Source of the DNA: Pieris napi
Taxonomy: Eukaryota > Arthropoda > Insecta > Lepidoptera > Pieridae
Length of the DNA: 64,000 nt
Assembly: GCF_905475465.1 (NCBI RefSeq)
Contig: NC_062245.1
Span: 10,974,001-11,038,000, forward strand
Direction: 5' to 3'
Each line of letters starts with the position of its first letter. The stretch's first letter is position 1. The notes under the pieces were generated by a model. It ran no database searches, was not told the DNA's origin, and worked only from the letters and a program-made list of their open reading frames with translations. The translations under genes were made by a program, and so were the position numbers. Below are positions 35,601-47,600 of this stretch, in pieces.

Positions 35601-38600
35601 GTCTTTACTTTAATTATTTAAAATACTACATCGAAAAATCAATGCAACGCATGTACCAAATTGCATTTCTGAAGTTATTGATTCACGGAAGCACCTCTTT
35701 GACCTAGGTCTTTTCTAAATACCTTAATTAACTTTCTCCTAATAACTTTTGAATGTGTTAGTTATGATGCTAGCTATTAAAAAGCACAAACGGTGAAACT
35801 GGCTTGCCTTAGACCCAAAAAAGTCGACGGTATATGTTTGGCACAGGAGGCTGATCACCTATTTGCCTATTAGATTGACAAATGATCATGAAAGAGATTT
35901 AGAAATCTGAGGCCCAGACCTAAAAAAGGTTGTAGTGCCACTGAGTTATTTATTAAGCAAGCATTAAATCTATCGTTTACCTAATAGTTTTACAATAATA
36001 CGACATTGCAGCATTTTAACTTACGTATTCTGTCTCTTTTTGACACACTGCAAACACAATTTGTTCTGTGGGAAGTAATTTAAATATGTAGTTACGAAGA
36101 AAACACAAAATTGGTTGTACAATCTATTTTATCTCTAGCACTTGAGTATATAACTATTTCGTATCACTTAATTGCTAATAAATTTTATGTTAACTGTCAT
36201 AATCCGACATTTTATCATTTTTAACTAAAGGCATTTGCATACAATTAAGTGTAATTACTTTTTTATTTGATTCTATAACTCATATTAATGACAGCGAGTT
36301 CAAAATTATAGCTGCTGTTTCTCTAGGCGTTTAAATAGGTAGACATCGTAGGCTGATACATGCGTCTAGTGAAAAGCTGGGACACCACTAAACTTTCACT
36401 TTAATAATAACCCATAAAAAAAACTATGTTCACTTTGCTTAGGCCCGTGCAACAGTGTACCAGGATCATGAATCGATCCTGAGTTGCCTAAACAGTTGCC
36501 AAACATAATAATAAAAGCCTTTTATCTCAGATACTTTATTTATTTATTAAAGTTTACTACATCACACATAATGCTATATCTACAGTTTATGTTACAAGCT
36601 TTCCTAAAATTTTGGTAAAAATATAATAAAAGCATATAAAAAATAATAAATACAAGTAAAAAATTACCAATTATGTATAATAATGAATTAATTAATATTC
36701 ATTTATATTTCTAACATCTAATTAATTCCTGTCCCGTGTGCCCTTTTAGGCAAAGGCCTCCAAATCCCGCCATTTCTGCATGCACTGTGCTACTCTCTGC
36801 CATGTACCTGCTATTTGCTAAATCTGGTCTAGCCGTAAAATCACTTTAGACACGATTAAATCAGAGATGGAGAACATAATTAATATATACTAATTATATA
36901 CTATTATTATATAAATGAATTATATAGGTACTATTATTTGCGCTTAGTCCGCGAATTGATCCTAATCCTAGTGATCGATCCTATTACCAAACCTAGTCAC
37001 GCGGCCTTCAATTTGTCTATCTATAAATTAAAAATAGAAAATATCATATGCTTGGTGGACCCATGCATCTTCTATACACAAAGTCCCCTCGGAAGTTGTG
37101 TGTCTTAAGTTCTCATGTTATTTTCACATGTGTATAATATTCTTTTTGAAGTACTTTTGGCGCGTTAGGGAAAAATTATGAGAGTAAATTTTTACGATGC
37201 GCTCACACCGTCACAAAAAACCGACACCCTGAAGTTAGCATAGTCAACATTTTAAAATAAAAAATGTTCATTTCTTTAATGATGTAGAAATATTTTTTGT
37301 GATATTTAAATTAACTTTATGTTACTAAATAATGCGTTATAATAAAACTTTCAATGTATTGAATACCTTTTTTCTATTGTTAGTGTAGTTTTTTCTACAA
37401 ACGTACAATAAAATTTTTGAAAAGATTTTTATCTTGTTACGCCAAAGAAGTATAACTTCTAACTTATATGTTTTTTTATAACATATTTTCATAAGTATTT
37501 GATTGTCCTCATTTTAACATGTGTGATTTTTGAAAGCATTTATTACACAAAGTAGCCATTTTGTAAGAGAATGCCATTATAGCTTGTTGCAATCGCACCA
37601 GGAAATCTCAGTCTGCATAACGTTTAAAGTTAATATTTATCGTGGGTCAAACAACGCTAAGCAAACATATCCCCGAGCTAAGTATATTGGCTTTAACTTT
37701 TTAGTTTTAACACTTGTTTCCTTGCGAACAGGAAACTAAGTGTTTTACGAGAAAACTAAGAAACTGAGACGTGCATACACTTGTATTTCTTTTAGAAAGT
37801 TAATAAAGTTTAAAAAGCGATAAAAGATGAAATATACGGTCCTTAAGTACGAGCCGTAATTTTTAGTAGTTTTTTATAATTAATGCGATGTTAAAATTGT
37901 CATAATACATACATAAATAAAACAATATTCTTAAACTATAATAATAATAATGGATAAATAAAAACCTAGAGTACATTTAAAAAGTATTTTATTAGTTAAT
38001 TAACAATTAATTATATATATTATCTTATCGAACACTCTCAATGCCAAAGGGCTCGCGAGTGTGTTGCCGGCCTTTTAAGAATTATTAAGCTCTTTTCTTG
38101 AAGGACAACCGAACAACCCTTCTGAACACTCTCCAGCGGTAAATACGGTAGAAGATGCAGCGTGATCCCATAATTTATTGATAAACGTAATTTAAATTGT
38201 TTAAGCCGTACCTGAACCGTATAGAAGTCAATGACCGGTGACATTGTTTTGGTAAAGTTGCATTTTTGTTGGGGCTTGTTGATAAATACAAACGCAGAAA
38301 TGTTCTTGCTTATAAAATACGCTGTGACGAAAACTTATATTTTTAGAATATTCTCTTATTCACTGTAGATATAATTGGTCAATCTATCGCTTAATTATTT
38401 CAATTAATGTTATCGGCAACGCCCGTAAAGCCATCTCGACACTCCCGCGAGAAACCTTATCGAGCTCCTCGCGAATATTGGCGAGTCTATTTGTCGTTGT
38501 ATGTTTTGTATTTGATTGAAACAGATAAAAAGCGCACCGTCCTCACTCTCGCGCTCGCGTCGCCTCGTCAAGAGTATGGATGGGGGTTAATAGTGTAGTA

Positions 38601-41600
38601 AGAGCGAAAGACTACAACAATATGTACTCACTCTTTTCATACCACCTCTAATTAAAGTCATGACTGAAGTGATGATGATATAACTTATAGTTATATCGGG
38701 TAGTAGGCAGATTGCCCAAATGATTATTTTGTAATATAAAATCTACGTTTTTATAAATAAAAATGCTTTTTGAATTATATTAATAATTGTATATTCCCTT
38801 CCAGAAAGCTGGGGTCAGTCGGATGGTCACCGTTTCACGTACCCAGCATCACCTCTCTTAACACAAGGACCTGAAATAGGATCAGATGCTCTGTGCTCAG
38901 AGCCTGGACAAGCTGAGGAATGTGTTCATGTCAAGAACATTCCTTTGGATTCCACCGCGGAGATTATTATGTTCGATCAAGGTATGTAATAATACACTGG
39001 AAACACGAAAGATATGTGAAGTATTATGCAGTAGACTTTCTGCCTTTCGAAGGCTATTGTTGCCCACGTTTCAAAAAAGCGTGCCAGCGGGGAATAGATA
39101 AGGTATGCGTTGTATAATAAAAGTGAAAACTTCACCGTTAGTCACTTGACTGTGAATAATTGATGTATTAATTATTAAAAAAAGAAGTTTTATTCGATTC
39201 TATTGAGGGCCAGCTGTAGGTAGTAGCAGCGGTAGGCAACTACCTTGTACAAATCATCATCATAGAAATGATGATGATTGATGAACTTGGACTGTTTCTC
39301 ATGGTGATCTCGTTATATTTAGTTTTAAGAAATTTAATGATGAACTTAATTTCCTACGTACATGATTACCAAACTCGCTTGGACTAAACAGATCATCATC
39401 AATCAATTGCAACTGTTATATGATGGATGGCGAACCTCCTTTAAATTTAAAAGAGTCAGCACTATTTGTACATACAGTTAGTAAAATAAAAATATCAATT
39501 TGAGCCTTGTTTTTAAATAAAATTATGTACATAGAATAAACGAGTAGTGTTGTGTGTGTCGGCGTGTGGCTCTCATATCTGAGGTCGTGGGTTCGAGACC
39601 CGGCTGTGCACCAATGCAATTTCTTTCTATATGCGCATTTAACATTCGCTCGGACGGTGAAGGAAAACATCGTGAGGAAGCCGGTTTGCCTTAGTCCCAA
39701 AAAGTCGAAGGCGTGCCACGTGCGACCACCCATTAGATTGACAAATGATCATGAACAGATACAGAAATCTGAGGCCCAGACTTAAAAAGTGTAGCGCTAC
39801 TGATTTTTTTTATTTTTATAAAGAATAAACAGAAGTTCTAATAACATCTATATGAATAACTAATACACATAAGACCGTTAATTCATGCTAAGTGTTAGTT
39901 ATATTAGTGACTTCCGTTGGAAAGCAACTATAACATGTGTAATGTAAAAAGTAAACAAAAAAATATAAAACAAATGGTGACTTTCACCAGTATAATACTT
40001 GAAACATACTATAAGTGTACGACCAACCAGTCTCCAGAAGATAAACCACTCCTTGGAAATTGTGTTCGTTTTACAACAAACTCCCAAGCGAAATTAGAGA
40101 ATTATCACTGAATAAATTTAAAACTCTCGTTAAACGTAAATTAATCAATACAATTTTGTATAAACTTGACCTTTTAAATATTAAAGATTTCAAATATGTA
40201 TACCTGCTCTGCCTTACAAATAATTTGTATGACTCAAATTGGCGATTAAAAAGAGTGGCGGAGAGTTTCTTGCCAGTTCTTCTCGCCCGCTCTACGCCCT
40301 TGACTTGCGAACTGGTAGTAAATGTAAATTTAGAATCAATTTATCATCTTTTCTGTTGACGTTCATAAGTACACTTGGTTACCTATATGAGTAAAGTTAT
40401 TTTGAGTTTGAGTTACACATTTACAAGATTTGAGTATCAGTTTTGGCATTTCATGGCGATTCAATTTATCTAAATTAATTGCTGTCAGCTGATATGGTGA
40501 AAATCGAGATCTGAGGCCCAGACCTAAAAAAGTTGTAGCGACACTTATTTAGCTTTGTATACATAAATACTTAGCACTAATTTTTGGCTCTGAATCTTAT
40601 CCGTACAGCAGCCTAGAGTAGGTTCAGTCGCATACGCAACGAATGCTAGATTAAAATTATTGAAGTGAAGTATAAAGTTCAAGCAATCTTCATATAATAC
40701 CGTCTCGTGTTGACAACGTTACTATGCAATATATCATAGGAAATTGTTTCTTCTCTTGAGAAAAGTACGAACGCTAAAGCGAAAATTGTTTTCAGTTGTT
40801 AATATTATTTTTTAAAACGTCATTTATAGTCAATAAAAGACGTTTTTAAGAGGAAGGTTTATCCGGAAAAGAATATACCGTGATTATCATAAACAAGGCT
40901 GCATAATTGATCTTGAACAATCGTAAAGGTTGTTGTGATTAATTATAAAAGGAAGGCAATGACCGTATTTTTGCAGGGGCAGATACGTTTCTGTGTTTAT
41001 TATTTTTATTGTACGCGTTTTCCATATTTCAACGTTGGTAAATATCTTTCATCGGAAATCTACTTTTACACAGCACTTTACATATTTTTAATAACTCGTG
41101 GTGGATATTTAAGGATAATTAAGGATTAAGGTTTTAAAGATATGCTTAATTCTGCTACTCATTAAAATTAGCAATGCTAAGCTAGAGCCTGCGACTCTCA
41201 AAAGTCAAAAATCATTTATTCATGTAGGTAACACAATGTACACTTATGTACACTCGTACCTGAAGTCGTAGGTTAGAGCCTCGGCTGTACAGAAATGGAC
41301 TTTACTTCTTGCGCATAAAACACTCGTTCAGAGGAAAACATCGTGAGGAAACCGGCTCGCCTTGATCGCAAAAACTTGACGGCGTCGGACACAGTAGACT
41401 CTGCCTTGAAGTCAGAAGCCAAAACTAGGGGTTGTAAAGTCACTCACTCACGCGAAACGTTGCATGTTAACAACTTGAATTGCCGGGTATCTTACGCTAG
41501 TCTAAACAGCTCCTCGGCGGATGTGATGCCGGTCCACTCCCGTACGTCCCGCAACCACGACTTCTTCCTTCTACCAGCCCGTCTCTTGCCTTGAATTTTG

Positions 41601-44600
41601 TCAATACAAGCTACAATAAGTCCTATCGATGATGACTCAACACGTGTCCGATATATGTGACTTTCTGTATTTTTCTGTATAAAGAGGGCAATCTTCAATC
41701 TGTTATCCGACCTGTGAACGATTCGTTGAATAATTAGATTGGTATCTCAGTCCATGGTTTGAATATTGGCTTTTCTTTAGAAATGGATTGAATTGTCGAT
41801 CTATGACACCTAGAATTGGATTGAGATTGCATATTAATTTTGGTCGTAAGTCTGCATAAACGTCAAAATAGTTTTTAAACTATTGCCCATTTAGTAAAAT
41901 CACGTTAAATAAACAGTTAATTATAGGATGCCCGCAGGGGTTTAATTGGCGAAGGTTTTATGCATGCAAATTGAATTTGACTTCATTAATTGCATCTAAA
42001 TCTACATACGTTGTTAAACAAAGTTTGTGTAATCAATGGACGATCTGTTTAATTATGTATATATACGGTAATATTATATATTTGTTGCAAACTGTCTGAA
42101 TTCACAAGAATTGTATTTTTTATAATTCGTTATAAAAATGTTTAGGTTTTTGGTTCTTTTTGTTTTGTTTATATTTGTTTAGTTTAATTATGTATTAGTA
42201 AATTTTCTATTGTATCAGTATTACTAAAGAACCGTAACATTACTGTAAAAATAGGAAATAAATAAATTTTGGTTCTAAATTACCTTGATGGCTGTCTTCC
42301 ACGTTCCACGTTCCACTTCACTAGACCCAGCCATCCCTGGGTAATACAACCTCAAATTGTTTAAAAAATTACCATACTACAATAACACCCCCTAAAATAG
42401 GTGTTTGTCGGGTGCGAGGACCGTCTTTTTTGGCGTCCCGTAGGCTCTTTTGTCCCCCTTTAAAATCAGTTTCAGGGTATTAACTAGAAAACATTCTGGA
42501 TTGGAACATCCTAATCACCTAGCTGTATGCAATAGGCATTCCAAACTATTCTCAGTCCTGCCAAATACATATATATATGCGTGGGTTGCTCTATAGACGA
42601 AAAATATGGCACAGAGCGCCCCATGCTTTTTCACAATAATACCAGTATTTTTTGTGCATTACCATTTTCAGCCTAAATTAGGAATTATTTTTCACTTTTT
42701 AGTTTGATGTGCTTTAAAAGCGTGTTTTTAGTTTTTTTTAACTATTATTTATTTTTTAGTTAATTTTTTTTTATTTTATTATTTTCGGATTATTGCATTG
42801 TCATCGATCTTTGACAGGTGCGCAAAATTTGAATAAAATCTGTCCGTTTAAAGTGTGTCAAAATCGAGTCCGAAGGAGTCGGTTACATACATACATACAG
42901 GTGAAGCTAATATAAAGCGTGTAAAAAAGTGTATACATACTAGTGAGTCGAACCGTTTCGGTGGAGTGCGACCACAACCACTAGATTATACAGTTAATTT
43001 GTGGGGTTGTTTATAGAAATCATTAAAAGTATTGAACAGATTTTGATGATATTGTCAATATTTTAGTTTTTAGTTTTTCTCAAGAGGCATCTATTGTGTT
43101 TAAAATCAATGTTATCTAGATTTCTAATATAAAAATAAAAAAGAAAAAATTACAGTATAATATAGTATTTTAAAGGTGAGAAAAATCAATAGTTAGAACG
43201 CACGAAGTTTGTGAGTCTTGCACCTAGCATGGGCAAACTGCTCAAAATATGAACAAATATATTTAATTTAATATCAAATTTTGGTGAATGCTCACGATGC
43301 CAAAAGCATTTGGCCCAAATGTAACTTTCTCGAGAGTACTTGATTACGGCGTGAGCAGCGTCTGTGAATACAAGTTATAATTAAGATAAAATATGTAAGT
43401 GTACCGTGCATACATTTCGAATGCCTCCACCGTGAACATAATGATACTACCCAATTAGAAGATATGGTGTAATATATACAAAATTTACATACGAAAATGG
43501 ATCGATTGGTGTTCTTTTTTTAAATATAATACATTGGATCAGGCACGCGATCAGGCAGATTTGTGGCTGAAACGCTAGCAGGGAGTGTTACATCTCTTCT
43601 TTCTTAAAAGGGACTTTATTTGCTTGAAATTAGGTCTGGTAGGCTTGGCTTCTTGGGCAGGACCCGGGCGATTACTATTCCGGAAATATCCTCATCATAT
43701 TTATGTGAATTATTATGTGGGTGAATCGCAGCGGAGTCGCTGGCCGGCGTAACCCGCAATACCTACCTCTTGTAATTGTACTGATATATTTATGGCAGAT
43801 TTTTCCAGCTGCGTCTGGAAATCGGGAATTGGGATGCCAGTCTCGAGCTCCAGATCGCACCTGGCTCTTTCGACTGTCAACAAGTAAATGAACTACCGTC
43901 GTTTCACTCGTCACAGTCTCAGTCTTAGGTTGATTTCTAATCCAATATATAAAATTCTCGTGTCACAATATTCTCATACTCCTCCGAAACGGCTCGACCG
44001 ATTCTTATGAATTTTTTTATGCATATTCAGTAACTCTGAGAATCGGCTACTATCTATGTTTCAACCCCCCCTGAGTAATAAGGGGTGGCCACCCCAATTT
44101 TTTTTTGTTTCTTTTTTAAGATACAGCATACAAAAATACATACAACCCTTAATTGTCATCCCCCTACAATCAACCCCTTTTTTATTATAGTAAATAGTTA
44201 TTATTATTGAACTTAAAAAATATTTCCTAAAAATAATATACATGGCAAAACGACGTTTGCCGGGTCAGCTAGTAGGTAAATAGATTTACACGTGGTATGG
44301 TAATTTATATTTGTAATCTGTTTACGCATATCGCCATGGTTATATGACAAGGTTAATATATTTTATTCAACCAAGGCTCTCTGCTACATATAAGAGGCTT
44401 AATAAACTGAAACCGACTTAGGGCTCTCGATATCCCAATTCCCTCTTGACATTCATGTTTTATTGGAGTCTAGGATTTCTATGAATTTTTAATTTTTATA
44501 GCAAGATTTATTTTCTTAACCCTGACAAGTAAATACAACTCAACATGATAGATAGAGATAGTTAAGTTTTTATTAACAATTTAGCAGTCAAACATTTTAA

Positions 44601-47600
44601 GAATTTAAAAGTCCTATGTTTCGAAAACAGACACAACACATATGTCCATAGGTTTTTTTTTATAGTTTTCTAAACTACGATTTTTATATAATCATTACGT
44701 ATTAATTTCCGTGAAAGGACGCGTCAACTGTGAAATGAGATATATAACGCTACTATATCATCTGATACATCTCCCGAGTCGACATCGTTGAGGCATATCT
44801 AATAAATAAAATTCTCGTGTCGCGGTATTTGTGGTTAAACTCCTCCGAAACGGCTCGACCGATTCTCATGAAATTTTGTGTGCATATTAGGTATGTCTGA
44901 GAAATGGACAACATCTATTTTTCATACCCCTAAATTTTATTTTTTTATTTTTAGATATTGTTTTCTGTTTTTATTTTTTTATGATACAGCATTAAAAAAT
45001 ACATACAACCCCTAATTTTCACCAATCAACCCCAATTTTTTTATTATAAATGATATACATGGCAAAACGACGTTTGCCCGGTCAGCTAGTTACATATATT
45101 TTTCTTTTACATAGATAGTTTTTCATTACAAATTAGCGGACCCGACAGATGTTGTTGACATCTTAAATACAACATTTCAAACTTAAAAATCAATAAAAAA
45201 TTGTAAAGAATCTGAAATATTCTCGAATCCACTAAAACACTCATGAAAATTGGTCTTTCCATTAATTGCATTACGGCTTTGCCGGGTAAGATTCGATCGT
45301 CTTATAGAATCTCGAAATAAACACATCAACCGATCAACTTCAACACTTCTAATTGTCAAATTTTCAATCACACTTAACCATAGGCTAGCCGCACACACAA
45401 AATAATATTGACAATAAAATATGTATTGTCAATAATATTGTGTGTGTGCGGCCTGTATTGCGGTATTGTTCAATATTATTGTGGATTATCCAGAAATTCA
45501 GATATTGTCACGTCAATATCGGGGGGAGGTAGGGGTATTGTCAATAATATTGCCGTGTGCGGACGCGCGGCAATATTTGTCAGCGTTGAGAAAAAGATTT
45601 CAAGGCAGGCAAATAGCACGAGAGAAGACGTAAAGAAAAAATTTAATTCCCTACGAACAAATTTTTGGAAAGAAATAAAGAAGATTTACAAATCGAACTA
45701 TATATATCATCAAACTAAATATAATAGTTTTTGGAAGCTGCTATCTCTCATTCTCATGTAATTTTTAAAGTCATTATCTTCTGTAACTCGTTGTTCATTT
45801 ATTAGATTAAAGTGATTTAACTCAGCTTTTCTTCTCATCCAGTCTTTAATCCACCGTTTCTTTCTTTCTTTCTTGATTGCTTTTTTTTAAGATAGTAAAA
45901 TTAATGCAATACTCAATGCAACTATTTTTTTCTTTCTCTCCATTATGTTAAACGTGCGCACATAATCTAGCTGCGAAGCGACTGACTCAGATTGTACCAT
46001 GAAAAATTGCCAATAATATTGTGAAGTGTGCGGGGACCATATATTGATGAAGAATATTGACAATCTTGCATTGACAATATTATTTTGTGTGTGCGGCTAG
46101 CCAATGATAGCATTACGTTTAGCTGTCAGTTGCTTTTTGTTATATATATATATATTCCAGCTGTCTATTTGCTGTATAGATAAATAAGCCAGATACCAAC
46201 TGCAGCACCATCTGCCGGGCTGATATGTGAATCTAAAGAATCCAGGGCGCCACCCAAAAGCATATAGAAAAATTCATTTAAATCGGTCCAGCCGTTTAAG
46301 AGAAGATCAGTGACATACACACGTACATTAGAATTATATACGAGTGTATGAGGATTAGTGACTTGTGTGATAAATATAGCCTATGTTCTTTCATTATAAT
46401 GAAACATTACAATCGTAAATTTTTGAAAATATTTCCATTATTCTTTGAGTTTCTTTTCAAATATACAAAGCATATCTTTTCACTTTTAATTATACGGATA
46501 ATGAGCCGTTTATATATTTTTAAATAATGACACGTCAGCAAAGAGAAAATATAGTCGCAGGTCATGTGAATAATTCAAGAGGTAGGGAACGACCTCTGAC
46601 TTATAAATGAAGGTTGTTTCACTACTAAAACGAATAATTATAACTTCCACGCTATCAACAGATAATACTGTAGTGAAGGGGAACTAGAAAGTTTTCCTTA
46701 AGCGAGAATTAAGTTTGGCGGTTGTTGTATGGAGATGTTCAAATAAAACACTTTGTTTGACGCTGGGTAACAACTGACTTTAATGGTTTAAATATGAGCT
46801 TATAACTAACATAAAATTACGGGTAGTTGCGACGCTAAACGCCCACGAGAATGTAAGTGCTTGCTCCTATTTCACTACGCCTCCTGCTGATAGAGGACAA
46901 ATCTTTGTTTTTAATTTTATTATTATTTATTATTTAAGATGTCATGTGTAACATGGTGTAATGGTTGCAGCTCCTTACAAACGTAGTGTAAAACAAAAAC
47001 TTGGCGATTAAAAATAGTGGCGGAGAGTTTAATGCCAGTTCTTCTCTTCCCTTTTACGCCCTTGATTTGAATACTAGCAGTAATGTAAAATTAGAAGAAT
47101 TTAATGTATATTCCTTTTTTGACGTTCATAAGTGTACATTGTGTTACCTACATGAATAAATGATTTTTTGACTTTAGACTTTTGAACAAGAACTTGGATT
47201 ATTTAAGAGTTCACAAATCTAAATGACCCTTATGTTATTGGACATTATCGGATACGAGAATGTTAAAATACAATTTATGAGTGTGGTAAAAACTAAAGAG
47301 CTCAATACTACTCAAGTAGGCGATGATTTTTTTACATTTTGTTTACGCTTCTAATTATTAACTAAAAGATTTATATGAAACTTAACACAAAATAATAGAA
47401 AAATTTCCTCGTATATTTAAAAACCAGGATAATAATAATAAAACATTCAACGTAACGTAAAACTTTGATACATATTTAGATATTTTCTCACACTATTGCA
47501 TAGAAATAGCATTTTTAAATTAAATAAATTTTCTGTTGTCCCAAAATACAATTTTATCCTAACGAAATGCGACAACGGCCAGGCTTGATCTATTAAATTA

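Larger units (their letters stand above)
25700..38804 (+). other. Intron 3 of the MCO-like gene (13.1 kb)
   Basis: Bounded by GTGAGT and CCCTTCCAG. It contains the LINE, SINE, MITE and Helitron pieces listed separately. No other host exon was recognised. Bases 38400-38600 form a small CpG-rich patch just before exon 4. Confidence 0.75.

Noticed and set aside
25700..38804. A missing MCO-like exon inside the 13.1 kb intron
   Set aside because: Exons 3 and 4 join in phase, the total length (627) is normal for the family, and no further cupredoxin motif was seen.
39416..39785. Open frames of 77-105 codons on both strands near 39.6 kb
   Set aside because: They lie inside a SINE copy; similar frames appear in the other SINE copies (for example 60597-60824).
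41492..41698. Small host protein gene
   Set aside because: The sequence GKRRAGRRKKSWLRD is the usual end of lepidopteran LINE ORF2.
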